Under the pieces are notes generated by a model. That model was not told the DNA's origin and searched no databases. It worked only from the letters and a program-made list of their open reading frames with translations. Shown here piece by piece: positions 7,839 to 16,501 of a stretch of 54,331 bases of DNA. The position numbers and the translations under genes were made by a program. This stretch comes from Megasphaera cerevisiae DSM 20462 (GTDB taxonomy: Bacteria; Bacillota; Negativicutes; Veillonellales; Megasphaeraceae): assembly GCF_001045675.1 (NCBI RefSeq), contig NZ_LEKT01000019.1, positions 1-54,331 on the forward strand, read 5' to 3'. The stretch's first letter is position 1. Each line of letters begins with the position of its first letter.

Positions 7839-9716
7839 TTAATGATGCGCAATGGTCAGGTCGTGGAAGCGTTTGGCCTGCGGATCGGTCTTGATAAGTT
7901 CCTGCAGGTGTTTCAATTCTTCTGCTTCTACGGTTTCCGTTGTATCGTAGCTGGGCGGTACCGTCTTTGATAGATAGAGGCACTTTTTGATAGCGCCGAT
8001 ACTGACGATAATGACCAAAATAGCCATGACAGCTGATACAACGAAGAGAAGCCATTCGCCCTTGGGCAGATAGATTTCAAACATATTCAAGTAGTCTGCC
8101 CAGAAGATAACGATAGTCAGGAAGACCCAGGGAATGACAGTAACCCAAAGGTAACGGGCCTTGCCAATACTGCAGATAACGACTGAGGAAATTGCCAGGG
8201 TAATGATAGCCAGCAGCTGGTTAGATACCCCAAATATAGGCCAGATCGTAGACAAGTTGCCCTGCAGGACGATGTAACCCCATGCGCCGCAGATCAGAGC
8301 TGATGCGATAATGGCGCCTGGTGTCCAATGGGGATCGCCGAACTTGGGCCATACACGGCCGATCAGTTCCTGCAGCATATACCGGCCTACACGAGTGCCG
8401 GCATCAATGATTGTCATGATGAATAACGCTTCAAACATGATGCAAAAATGGTACCAGTAATTCATGAGGTGATCGAGCCCTGGAATATTGGAGAAAATGA
8501 AGGCCATGCCGACTGCCAGAGAAACAGCGCCGCCGGGACGATGGGCTACATTTTCTCCGACCATCTGGTTCAGCTGCGGCAGATCGACGACCTGAATTCC
8601 CAAAGCCTGGAAATGGGCTGCGGTGGAGTTGATTGCAAAATAATCATTAGGAACGAGAGAGCAGGCAGCGATCAATGCCATCATGCCGACAAAGGATTCT
8701 GTCAGCATAGCGCCGTATCCTACAGGGAGAATGGAACGTTCGTTCATAAGCATCTTCGGTGTCGTACCGGTACTGATCATGCAATGGAATCCGGAAATAG
8801 CGCCGCAGGCGATAGTAATAAAGATATACGGAAGAACCGGACCCGTGATAACCGGTCCGCCGCCGGATACGAACTGCGTAACGGCAGGCATTTGGACGGT
8901 AGGCCCTACAATGATAATGCCGAGAGCCAAGGCGCCGATGGTACCGATTTTCATGTACGTGGACAGATAATCGCGCGGTGCAAGGAGCAGCCATACGGGG
9001 AGCGCTGCAGCGATAAAGCCATAAATAATAAGAGCAATAGAAATACCTGTCGCATTAATTGTAAAAATAGGGGCCAGTACCGGCGAGGCGGAGACCGTCG
9101 GGCCGAGGATGACTGCCAGAAGCGTCAGGACGACGCCGATAACCGTGCCTTCTCTGATTTTTCCGGGGCGAAGGTACTGCATGTAAATCCCGATGAAAAT
9201 GGCGATAGGAATTGTCATACCGATAGTGAATGTACCCCAGGGACTGTCGTGGAGGGCATTGACGATAACGACAGCCATACCGGCCATAGCCAGGATATTC
9301 AGAAACAGCACCGCAAAGGATGTAGCCAAGCCTACTTTGTCACCGATCTGCGCCTTGGCGATTTCGGCAATGGACTTGCCGTCATACCGCATGGAACAGA
9401 ATAAAATGACCATGTCGTGGACGGCACCAGCCAATACCCCGCCGATTAAAATCCATAAAGCACCGGGCAGGTACCCGAACTGTGCCGCAATAACCGGGCC
9501 GACAAGCGGGCCAGCACCCGCGATAGCTGCGAAATGGTGGCCGAAAACAACATATTTGTTCGTGGGAACGTAGTCGTGGCCATCTTCGAAGCGAAATGCC
9601 GGAGTTACCTTGTACTGATTAACCGTTAGCACCTTGGCGGCGATGAACGCGCCATAGAAACGGTATGCCAGTACGAATACTAATGCGGAAATAATAACTA
9701 AATACAAACCATTCAT
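7839..9716 (-). CDS. cstA: CstA family carbon-starvation transporter, copy 1
   Basis: A 625-residue polytopic membrane protein of the CstA/BtsT family, which imports pyruvate or peptides in enterobacteria. Long hydrophobic segments span nearly the whole length. Conserved patches include GHHFAAIAGAGPLVGPVIAAQFGY near residue 60, SGFHCMISTGTTPK near the middle, and HRPGGAVSLAVGMA. It is nearly identical to copy 2 (10144-12021), so this is a recent tandem duplication. The C-terminus has a soluble tail. The ATG follows an AGGAGG-type site. Upstream lie a sigma-A-like promoter and a 15-bp inverted repeat also kept in copy 2. The substrate in this organism is not known; pyruvate is the best guess. 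Confidence 0.9.
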   Translation of the reverse strand: MNGLYLVIISALVFVLAYRFYGAFIAAKVLTVNQYKVTPAFRFEDGHDYVPTNKYVVFGHHFAAIAGAGPLVGPVIAAQFGYLPGALWILIGGVLAGAVHDMVILFCSMRYDGKSIAEIAKAQIGDKVGLATSFAVLFLNILAMAGMAVVIVNALHDSPWGTFTIGMTIPIAIFIGIYMQYLRPGKIREGTVIGVVLTLLAVILGPTVSASPVLAPIFTINATGISIALIIYGFIAAALPVWLLLAPRDYLSTYMKIGTIGALALGIIIVGPTVQMPAVTQFVSGGGPVITGPVLPYIFITIACGAISGFHCMISTGTTPKMLMNERSILPVGYGAMLTESFVGMMALIAACSLVPNDYFAINSTAAHFQALGIQVVDLPQLNQMVGENVAHRPGGAVSLAVGMAFIFSNIPGLDHLMNYWYHFCIMFEALFIMTIIDAGTRVGRYMLQELIGRVWPKFGDPHWTPGAIIASALICGAWGYIVLQGNLSTIWPIFGVSNQLLAIITLAISSVVICSIGKARYLWVTVIPWVFLTIVIFWADYLNMFEIYLPKGEWLLFVVSAVMAILVIIVSIGAIKKCLYLSKTVPPSYDTTETVEAEELKHLQELIKTDPQAKRFHDLTIAHH

Positions 9717-9793
9717 ACAAAAAACCTCCTTCTTGAGAATATAGCCATACCTATCGTTTTGAGATAGTTGAGAATAAAGAAATGGGTTTTCCG

Positions 9794-9808
9794 ACAGGTA
9801 TACCCTGT
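9794..9808. promoter_or_regulatory. candidate operator of cstA copy 1
   Basis: ACAGGTATACCCTGT is an inverted repeat with 5-base arms and a 5-base spacer, just downstream of the predicted minus-strand -10 of cstA copy 1. Copy 2 has a related repeat at the equivalent place. The factor that binds is not known. Confidence 0.45.
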
Positions 9809-9820
9809 GTTGACATCTAT

Positions 9821-9849
9821 ACTATATATCAATGTACTTAAAAATTCAA
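9821..9849 (-). promoter_or_regulatory. cstA copy 1 promoter
   Basis: On the minus strand, TTGAAT, a 17-base spacer and TATAGT fit a sigma-A promoter. The same hexamers and spacing occur upstream of copy 2. The region 9850-10079 beyond it is AT-rich and holds no gene I can support. Confidence 0.6.
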
Positions 9850-10079
9850 GTTATATATAATGAGTATGACATAAAATTTATGATTATTTGTTCATTTAAT
9901 AAAAACTTATATGCATAATATGATAAAAAGAATGGTTTTAGGACTAAATAAATCATTTTGTTTTATATATAATATGAGATAAAAGCATAGATAATGTTGC
10001 ATACAGATTTTTTTTATTTTTACTGTAATATCGAAATACCGAAAATGTATAAATGATCTGTTGGCTAGTATGAAAATTA

Positions 10080-10133
10080 CGTATAAAGAAAAGCGGTCGC
10101 ATTCTCAGGAATGCGACCGCTTTTCTTTATACG
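10080..10133. terminator. long perfect hairpin terminator after cstA copy 2
   Basis: Two 25-base arms (10080-10104 and 10109-10133) pair perfectly around a TCAG loop. The outer part is A/T-rich and the core GC-rich (AGCGGTCGCATTC), so it can terminate in either direction. It ends cstA copy 2 and insulates copy 1. Confidence 0.8.
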
Positions 10134-10143
10134 TATATAGTTT

Positions 10144-12021
10144 TTAATGACTGGAGATAGTTAATTCTTTGAAACGTTGTGCTTTCGGATCTGTTTTTAC
10201 AAGTTCTTCCAAATGCTTCAATTCTTCTGCTTCTACACTTTCCGTAGTAGAATAGCTGGGAGGAACTGTTTTGGATAATGCGAGACATCTTTTGATTGCG
10301 CCGATGCAGACGATGATAACTAAGATCGCCATGATAGCAGAGACGATGAACATGAGCCATTCTCCCTGCGGCAGATAAATAGTAAACATATTGAGGAAGT
10401 CTGCCCAGAAAATAACGACTGTCAGGAATGCCCAGGGAAGAACGGTAACCCATACATAGCGAGCCTTCCCCATGCTGCAGATAACGACAGAGGAAATAGC
10501 CAGAGAAATAATAGCCAGCAGCTGGTTAGAGACCCCGAATATAGGCCAGATGGTAGACAAATTGCCCTGCAGGACGATGTAACCCCATGCTGCGCAGATC
10601 AGAGCGGAGGCGATAATGGCGCCTGGTGTCCAATGGGGATCGCCGAACTTGGGCCATACACGGCCGATCAGTTCCTGCAGCATATACCGGCCGACACGAG
10701 TACCGGCATCAATAATCGTCATAATAAACAAGGCTTCAAACATGATGCAGAAATGATACCAATAATTCATGAGGTGATCAAGCCCCGGAATGTTGGAGAA
10801 GATGAAAGCCATACCGACGGCCAAAGAAACGGCACCGCCGGGACGATGGGCAACATTTTCACCGACCATTTGGCTTAATTGCGGCAGATCGACGACCTGC
10901 ATGCCTAAGGCTTGAAAATGAGCAGCGGAAGAGTTGATTGCAAAATAGTCGTTAGGGACGAGTGAACATGCTGCGATCAATGCCATCATAGCAACGAAGG
11001 ATTCTGTCAGCATCGCGCCATAACCGACCGGCAGGATGGAACGTTCGTTCATAAGCATTTTTGGTGTGGTGCCGGTACTGATCATGCAGTGGAAACCGGA
11101 AATCGCGCCGCAGGCGATCGTAATAAAAATGTACGGAATAACCGGGCCGGTAATAACCGGGCCGCCGCCTGCGCAAAATTGCGTCATAGCCGGCATCTGG
11201 ATCATGGGGCCTACAATAATAATGCCAAGAGCCAGGGCGCCGATGGTGCCGATTTTCATGTACGTGGAAAGGTAATCACGCGGAGCAAGAAGCAGCCATA
11301 CGGGAAGCGCCGCAGCAATAAAACCATAAATGATAAGTGCGATAGAAATGCCGGTGGCGCTGATGGTGAAAATAGGGGCCAGCGTCGGAGATGCGGCAAC
11401 GACAGGTCCGAGAACGACAGCCAGTAATGTCAGAGCGACACCGATGATAGTGCCTTCTTTGATTTTTCCGGGACGAAGGAATTGCATATAAATGCCGATG
11501 AAAATAGCGATAGGGATTGTCATTCCTATCGTAAAAGCTCCCCAGGGGCTGTCATGAAGCGCATTGGCAATAACAACCGCCATGCCGGCCATGCAAAGGA
11601 TATTTAAGAACAGTACGGCAAAGGAAGTTGCTAAGCCTACTTTGTCACCGATCTGCGCTTTGGCGATTTCGGCAATGGACTTGCCGTCATACCGCATGGA
11701 ACAGAATAAAATGACCATGTCGTGGACAGCCCCGGCTAATACCCCGCCGATCAAAATCCACAAGGCACCGGGCAGATACCCGAACTGTGCCGCAATAACC
11801 GGGCCGACAAGCGGGCCAGCACCGGCAATGGCTGCGAAATGATGGCCGAAAACGACATACTTGTTCGTGGGAACGTAGTCGTGACCGTCTTCAAAGCGAA
11901 ACGCCGGAGTTACCTTGTACTGGTTGATCGTTAATACCTTGGCCGCAATAAATGCACCATAAAAACGGTATGCCAGCACGAATACTAAAGCAGAAATAAT
12001 AACTAAATACAAACCGTTCAT
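10144..12021 (-). CDS. cstA: CstA family carbon-starvation transporter, copy 2
   Basis: A 625-residue paralogue of the neighbouring CstA protein, with the same length and N-terminus (MNGLYLVIISALVFVLAYRF) and only scattered substitutions, for example CMAGMAVVIANALH against AMAGMAVVIVNALH. It has the same family patches and membrane topology. It ends at its own strong hairpin and has its own promoter, so the two copies are separate units rather than one operon. Two copies with separately diverging leaders suggest dosage or differently tuned expression. Confidence 0.9.
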   Translation of the reverse strand: MNGLYLVIISALVFVLAYRFYGAFIAAKVLTINQYKVTPAFRFEDGHDYVPTNKYVVFGHHFAAIAGAGPLVGPVIAAQFGYLPGALWILIGGVLAGAVHDMVILFCSMRYDGKSIAEIAKAQIGDKVGLATSFAVLFLNILCMAGMAVVIANALHDSPWGAFTIGMTIPIAIFIGIYMQFLRPGKIKEGTIIGVALTLLAVVLGPVVAASPTLAPIFTISATGISIALIIYGFIAAALPVWLLLAPRDYLSTYMKIGTIGALALGIIIVGPMIQMPAMTQFCAGGGPVITGPVIPYIFITIACGAISGFHCMISTGTTPKMLMNERSILPVGYGAMLTESFVAMMALIAACSLVPNDYFAINSSAAHFQALGMQVVDLPQLSQMVGENVAHRPGGAVSLAVGMAFIFSNIPGLDHLMNYWYHFCIMFEALFIMTIIDAGTRVGRYMLQELIGRVWPKFGDPHWTPGAIIASALICAAWGYIVLQGNLSTIWPIFGVSNQLLAIISLAISSVVICSMGKARYVWVTVLPWAFLTVVIFWADFLNMFTIYLPQGEWLMFIVSAIMAILVIIVCIGAIKRCLALSKTVPPSYSTTESVEAEELKHLEELVKTDPKAQRFKELTISSH

Positions 12022-12103
12022 ACAATAAAACCTCCTTTTATCTGAATTAGTATACCCTATTAGAAAATGCTCTGAAATAGTTAAGAATAATGCCTTTTTT
12101 TTA

Positions 12104-12118
12104 ATAGGTGTATCCTAT
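12104..12118. promoter_or_regulatory. candidate operator of cstA copy 2
   Basis: ATAGGTGTATCCTAT is an inverted repeat with 5-base arms and a 5-base spacer, placed relative to the promoter as in copy 1 (ACAGGTATACCCTGT). Both fit AYAGG-N5-CCTRT. Keeping the symmetry while the bases change is what a protein-binding site would show. Confidence 0.45.
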
Positions 12119-12128
12119 ATCCTCATAC

Positions 12129-12157
12129 ACTATATAGCAGTATACTGAGAAATTCAA
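12129..12157 (-). promoter_or_regulatory. cstA copy 2 promoter
   Basis: On the minus strand, TTGAAT, a 17-base spacer and TATAGT. The remaining divergent intergenic DNA up to 12479 is AT-rich and contains a TATAAT near 12392 that may serve the alcohol dehydrogenase gene. Confidence 0.6.
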
Positions 12158-12479
12158 GATAATCCTTGTCAACTATGACTTGCAAAGTCATTACAAAATG
12201 TTCATTTAAATAAAACGTTTAATCATATATGACCAAACGATACTATATGGTGAATATATGATTTTATATCATACATCATAGGGTATGCCATGAGAAAAAA
12301 GTATGATGCCAAATTGATATATATCATTTACTCATGTTCGACCATGCCATCGCATTATCATTTTGGTAGTCACACCAAAGAGATAGTGATATAATAAACA
12401 TCAAAACAAATTCTTTTTGATGAATAACTAAGAATAGGCTGAAAATAATGTGAGTGTCTTTGGGTTTGGAGGGATTTTT

Positions 12480-13580
12480 ATGTCAAAGTTTGATTATACA
12501 TTGGTACTGCCGGCATTTACGATCGGAACGGCACCTTATGCGGAGATCGGTAGAGTTACCAGGCATTTTGGTAAAAAAGTAATAATCATCGGCGGAAAAA
12601 CGGCGTTGGCCAAGGCTGAGGACCGGCTTATGGGGGAACTGCGGAGTACAGATCTGGAAATACTCGATACCGTGTGGTACGGCGGCGATTCCACTTATGA
12701 AAATGTGGAGGCACTGCTGGCTAATCCGGCCGTGCAGCAGGCAGATCTCATTTTTGGCGTAGGCGGCGGACGGGCCATTGATACCTGTAAAGTCGTTGCC
12801 GATAAGGCCGGGAAGGCATTTTTTGCGTTCCCGACGGTAGCATCCAATTGTGCGCCTTCCACGGCAATTGCTGTCATGTATAAAGAAGATAAATCTTTTG
12901 CCGGCTATTATTATCTGCCCCAGCCGCCGGTGCATACTTTTATTGATATGACAATAATCGCAGACTCTCCCTTTGAACTGTTTTGGGCTGGTATCGGCGA
13001 TGCTATGAGCAAGGAATGCGAATCGGAATTGGCCAGCCGGAAAGCCGAAATTTTTCATACAGTCCTGCTGGGACGGGCCTTGGGAAAGGTTTGTACGGAA
13101 CCGTTGCTGGAACATGGTGAAAAAGCGTTGGCTGATTTTAAGCAAAAAAATATTACTTTTGAATTGCAGCAAGTCGTGCTGGATATTATTATCAGCACAG
13201 GGCTTGTATCCAATTGCACGACTGGGGATAATGGGGAATATTATTACAATTCTTCCCTGGCGCATCTGTTTTATAATTCGTCTACGGTGCTGCCGCAGGT
13301 AGTGGAAGGGCATCTCCATGGGGAAATCGTTTCTTTCGGAGTTCTTGTGCTGCTGACCTACGACAGGCAGTTTGCACTGCGTGACCGCATTGCCGCACTG
13401 TATAAAAATGCGGCGTATCCTGTGAAATTGGCTGATTTGGATATCCAGGAACAGGAAGTGGACGCTATTGTTGAGAAAGCGCCGTCTATTACGGAATGGC
13501 ATTGCGTGCCGGAACCGCTGACTCAGGACGCATTTAAAAAAGCGATTTTGGAGACCGACACGTTTGGCCGCGGCCTGTGA
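12480..13580 (+). CDS. iron-containing alcohol dehydrogenase / glycerol dehydrogenase family protein
   Basis: A 366-residue member of the Fe-ADH superfamily, closest in layout to glycerol dehydrogenases. The N-terminal domain binds NAD(P) (KKVIIIGGKTALAKA, FGVGGGRAIDTCKVVAD, FPTVASNCAPST). The C-terminal helical domain carries the metal site, with candidates D and H in WAGIGDAMSKECE and GHLHGEIVSFG. The start chosen is ATG 12480, seven bases after GGAGG, rather than an upstream in-frame GTG without a site. It stands alone, diverging from cstA copy 2, and ends at a hairpin. The substrate is unknown. Confidence 0.8.
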   Translation: MSKFDYTLVLPAFTIGTAPYAEIGRVTRHFGKKVIIIGGKTALAKAEDRLMGELRSTDLEILDTVWYGGDSTYENVEALLANPAVQQADLIFGVGGGRAIDTCKVVADKAGKAFFAFPTVASNCAPSTAIAVMYKEDKSFAGYYYLPQPPVHTFIDMTIIADSPFELFWAGIGDAMSKECESELASRKAEIFHTVLLGRALGKVCTEPLLEHGEKALADFKQKNITFELQQVVLDIIISTGLVSNCTTGDNGEYYYNSSLAHLFYNSSTVLPQVVEGHLHGEIVSFGVLVLLTYDRQFALRDRIAALYKNAAYPVKLADLDIQEQEVDAIVEKAPSITEWHCVPEPLTQDAFKKAILETDTFGRGL

Positions 13581-13626
13581 CCGCTGTTCGTCCAACAGAC
13601 GGATTCGCTATCCTATACGTTATAAG

Positions 13627-13660
13627 AAGCTGCAGAGACACGCGTCCCGGCAGCTTTTTT
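13627..13660 (+). terminator. rho-independent terminator
   Basis: AAGCTGC and GCAGCTT arms followed by a run of T, 50 bases after the alcohol dehydrogenase stop. Confidence 0.7.
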
Positions 13661-13748
13661 GATGACTGGGCGTATTGAGGAAGTGACCGGCAGCGGAAAT
13701 TATATGGTATAATATAGGCAGTATACAACTAGCAAAAGGAGCGGGATT

Positions 13749-14750
13749 ATGGATCAGGTATTGGAGAAGGTTATTTCATATATAGGGACTCTGGATGTGG
13801 TTAAGGTTGCGGAATGCCATCAGCGGCTGGGCAGCCTGGAAAAAGCGCCGGATGCGCATCTGGCTGATTTGGCAGAACGGATTGCCGGGATTCAGGGAAC
13901 GCTGCATCCAGAAAAGCTGAAAAAAGCAGTCGTTATTTTTGCAGCAGATCATGCCGTAGACGGCGGCGAAAATAAAACCAAGGGGAAAACCAGCCAAGCG
14001 GCAGCAGCGGAAATTGCTGCTGGTAAAGGCCCTGTCAATAAGGTGGCCCATCGGGTAGGCGCCGGCGTACTTTTGTTGGATATGGGTCTGGAAACGGATA
14101 TTCCAGAATCAGAGGGAGTACAGGATTTGAAGGTTATGCACGGCAGCCATTTTTGGGGCCGAGGCATAGCTATGACGGAGAATCAGATGATGGATGCCTT
14201 ATTCAGCGGCCTCCAGATCGGACAGAATTTGGCAGATGAAGGCTATACGGCTGTCGGTCTGGGAAATCTTGGCGAGCGGGGGCTGTTGACGGCATTTATT
14301 ATTACGGCCGCATTTTTTCGGGATAAAATGGAGGAGCTGCCTGAATCAGTAAAAGCCGGCGGACAGATCGAAAAGCTCACGAAGCTGATTGATCATTCGA
14401 AATTGGATAGAAAACAGCCGCTGGATTTATTGTGCCGGGCCGGTGCGCCAGACATTGCAGCTATGGTGGGGTTTATTTTGTCGGCTGCCCAGCGTCGTAT
14501 GTTGATTGTCTTTGATAATGCTGTGACTGGTACGGCTGTACTGATTGCCCGTGCTCTTTGCCGTCATGTGGATAACTATATTTTCCCTTCGGCCCGGTAT
14601 ACGGAACCGGTGCATTACATGCAGATGAAGAAATTGGGGCTGAAGCCTTTTATAGAAACGGGCAGCAATATGGATCAGGGAATGGGTTCTGTGCTGGGAG
14701 TATCATTCTTGGATGCAGCCGTGGAATTGATGAATGAAAATATACAATAA
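13749..14750 (+). CDS. divergent CobT-family protein lacking the catalytic glutamates
   Basis: A 333-residue protein with the fold signature of nicotinate-nucleotide--dimethylbenzimidazole phosphoribosyltransferase (VVIFAADHAVDGG near residue 65, VAHRVGAGVLLLDMG, LCRAGAPDIAAMVGFILSAA). The active-site motifs are altered. The GEGTGA loop with the catalytic Glu is DQGMGS here (Glu to Gln), and GEMGIGNTT is GNLGERGLL. The PPGSLG substrate loop is also missing. A normal CobT is encoded at 52383, so this copy probably has another job. It sits 14 bases upstream of a LarC-type gene in an apparent operon. A link to the nickel-pincer nucleotide or another nicotinate-derived cofactor is my inference only. 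Confidence 0.7.
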   Translation: MDQVLEKVISYIGTLDVVKVAECHQRLGSLEKAPDAHLADLAERIAGIQGTLHPEKLKKAVVIFAADHAVDGGENKTKGKTSQAAAAEIAAGKGPVNKVAHRVGAGVLLLDMGLETDIPESEGVQDLKVMHGSHFWGRGIAMTENQMMDALFSGLQIGQNLADEGYTAVGLGNLGERGLLTAFIITAAFFRDKMEELPESVKAGGQIEKLTKLIDHSKLDRKQPLDLLCRAGAPDIAAMVGFILSAAQRRMLIVFDNAVTGTAVLIARALCRHVDNYIFPSARYTEPVHYMQMKKLGLKPFIETGSNMDQGMGSVLGVSFLDAAVELMNENIQ

Positions 14751-14764
14751 CGAGGAGGAATAGT

Positions 14765-15589
14765 ATGAAAACAGTGTATCTGGATTGTTTTTCCGGCATC
14801 AGCGGCAATATGTTTGTAGGCATGCTGCTGCAAGCCGGCGTGCCTTTTGAAGCTTTTAAAACAGCGATGAATTCGCTGGGATTGGACGGATATTCGTTTG
14901 TATTTGAGCCGGTATCCAAACTGGGAATTCAAGCTGTATATTACAATGTGCAGCTGGACTCAGAGCATGCGCATGTAGAACAGGGTCATCATGATCATGA
15001 TGACCTGCAGCAGCATCAGAATGAGATGGTGGATATGACTGGACATCATCATCACCATGCACACCGCGGTTTGCCGGAAATTATGGAAATTATCAACAAC
15101 TCTCCGATGCCGGCGGGAGTAAAGGAAAAAAGTCTTGCCGTTTTTCAGGAGCTGGCTCAGGCCGAGGCTAAAGTTCATGGTGTGCCGGTTGAAGAGATTC
15201 ATTTTCACGAGGTCGGTGCCGTTGACTGTATTTTGGATATTGTGGGTACCGTATGGGGGTTGGACTACTTGGGTATCGAGCAGATCGGTTCGTCACCGCT
15301 TCATGTTGGCAGTGGCTTTGTCCGTTGTGCGCATGGCGTAATGCCTGTCCCGGCTCCGGCGACGGCGGAATTGCTGTGCGGGATTCCGTATTATTCGACG
15401 GATGTAAAGGGGGAGCTTGTTACCCCAACCGGTGCAGCATTAGTGAAAACATTGGCGTCCTATATCGGACCGCATCCCCAGTCTTTTGTCCATGAAAAGA
15501 CCGCCTATGGCGCCGGTACCAAAAATTTGGCAATTCCCAATGTCGTCAGAGGGTTTCTGGGAACAGCCGATAAATGGCAGCTGCGATAG
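14765..15589 (+). CDS. larC: LarC-type nickel insertion protein, N-terminal domain only
   Basis: A 274-residue protein matching the first domain of LarC, the CTP-dependent enzyme that inserts nickel into the pincer cofactor of lactate racemase. It shows MKTVYLDCFSGISGNM at the start, a His-rich stretch near residues 60-100 (GHHDHDD, GHHHHHAH), then IHFHEVGAVDCILDIVG and VPVPAPATAELL. Complete LarC is over 400 residues, often as LarC1 and LarC2 joined by frameshifting. Here only 44 bases separate the stop from the next gene and no LarC2 frame follows. No larA, larB or larE is in the window. RBS GAGGAGG precedes the ATG. Confidence 0.75.
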   Translation: MKTVYLDCFSGISGNMFVGMLLQAGVPFEAFKTAMNSLGLDGYSFVFEPVSKLGIQAVYYNVQLDSEHAHVEQGHHDHDDLQQHQNEMVDMTGHHHHHAHRGLPEIMEIINNSPMPAGVKEKSLAVFQELAQAEAKVHGVPVEEIHFHEVGAVDCILDIVGTVWGLDYLGIEQIGSSPLHVGSGFVRCAHGVMPVPAPATAELLCGIPYYSTDVKGELVTPTGAALVKTLASYIGPHPQSFVHEKTAYGAGTKNLAIPNVVRGFLGTADKWQLR

Positions 15590-15633
15590 CACGGTGATGC
15601 AGCTATTGAGAAGGGATAGGGAGATAGACTTCT

Positions 15634-16317
15634 ATGGCGCATAAGAAGATGCTTGCACAGAGTATTGCCGATGACATTATGGCAATGATTACAGCTAAAC
15701 GATTTACTGAAGGCGATAAATTGCCCAATGAAAATGCGTTCGCAAGAGAACTGAATGTCAGCAGAAATACACTGCGGGAAGCGATACGGATACTGAATGC
15801 CTACGGCTTTTTAGAGATACAGCGCGGTAAGGGAACCTTTATAACCGCTGCTGCGTCAGCATCCGGAAGATATTTCGAAACAGAATTAGATCCGTTGGAA
15901 TATGCCAAGGTCAGCTTGAAGGATTTATATGAACTTCGGCTGATTCTTGAACCGGAGGCGGCCTATCTGGCAGCACTGCGAGGCACAGATGGGGATATCA
16001 GGCAAATTGCTAAATTAGGAAAACGTATTGAAAAGCAAATCAGGACCCATGAGGATCGTACGGCGGAGGAGCATGCGTTTCATGCCGCTATTGCCCGGGC
16101 GACCCACAATACATGTATGACAAAGCTGCTGCCCAATCTGCATGAGGCAATATTAAAAGGGGTTTTGTTATCGACGGTGTATGATCAGGTGGTTAAGGAG
16201 ACGTTGTACGATCACTATATGATTACTGATTTTTTAGAACAGCGGGATGCCGAGGGTGCCCGGGATGCCATGCGGATACATATTCGTCATGCCATTCACT
16301 CACTGCATTTAAAATAA
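15634..16317 (+). CDS. GntR family regulator, FadR subfamily (FCD domain)
   Basis: A 227-residue regulator with an N-terminal winged helix (residues about 8-75: GDKLPNENAFARELNVSRNTLREAIRILNAYGFLEIQRGKGTF) and an all-helical C-terminal FCD ligand-binding domain with metal-ligand candidates in the ELRLILE, AFHAAIA and HIRHAIHS helices. It follows the larC-like gene by 44 bases. Its likely sites, TTGTT-x-AACAA palindromes typical of FadR-type proteins, flank the promoter of ilvD just downstream, so it probably controls ilvD and the BASS transporter in response to a small carboxylate. Confidence 0.85.
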   Translation: MAHKKMLAQSIADDIMAMITAKRFTEGDKLPNENAFARELNVSRNTLREAIRILNAYGFLEIQRGKGTFITAAASASGRYFETELDPLEYAKVSLKDLYELRLILEPEAAYLAALRGTDGDIRQIAKLGKRIEKQIRTHEDRTAEEHAFHAAIARATHNTCMTKLLPNLHEAILKGVLLSTVYDQVVKETLYDHYMITDFLEQRDAEGARDAMRIHIRHAIHSLHLK

Positions 16318-16319
16318 CG

Positions 16320-16363
16320 ATAAGGCATTGTTGGGATGATTTTAACAATGCCTTATATTTTTT
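16320..16363 (+). terminator. rho-independent terminator after gntR
   Basis: ATAAGGCATTGTT pairs perfectly with AACAATGCCTTAT across an 11-base loop, followed by ATTTTTT. It separates the regulator from the ilvD promoter. Confidence 0.85.
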
Positions 16364-16368
16364 GCTCA

Positions 16369-16383
16369 TGTTGTTGGACAACA
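16369..16383. promoter_or_regulatory. GntR/FadR-type operator 1
   Basis: TGTTGTTGGACAACA is a near-palindrome two bases before the -35 of the ilvD promoter, in a position that could block RNA polymerase. Confidence 0.6.
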
Positions 16384-16385
16384 CA

Positions 16386-16415
16386 TTGACATTCTACAAA
16401 TTATACCGGTATAAT
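16386..16415 (+). promoter_or_regulatory. ilvD promoter
   Basis: TTGACA and TATAAT, both consensus, with an 18-base spacer. The -10 overlaps a perfect 14-base palindrome, TTATACCGGTATAA (16401-16414). Confidence 0.75.
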
Positions 16416-16443
16416 TTACATAACTTGCTGAACGGAGTCAAGG

Positions 16444-16454
16444 TTGTTCAACAA
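16444..16454. promoter_or_regulatory. GntR/FadR-type operator 2
   Basis: TTGTTCAACAA has perfect 5-base arms and lies about 25 bases past the likely transcription start. It is centred 73 bases (about seven helical turns) from operator 1, allowing looping or a roadblock. Confidence 0.6.
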
Positions 16455-16501
16455 TATTTGCGGTTATGGCTGCAGTATGAGTAAAAAAAGGAGGAACTGA
16501 A

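Noticed and set aside
8448-9404. 318-residue plus-strand open frame opposite cstA
   Set aside because: Polar, Asn/Arg/Asp-rich shadow of a clear membrane-protein gene; no ribosome site.
12483-13595. 370-residue minus-strand open frame opposite the Fe-alcohol dehydrogenase
   Set aside because: The plus strand has clear dehydrogenase motifs and a ribosome site; the minus frame has neither.
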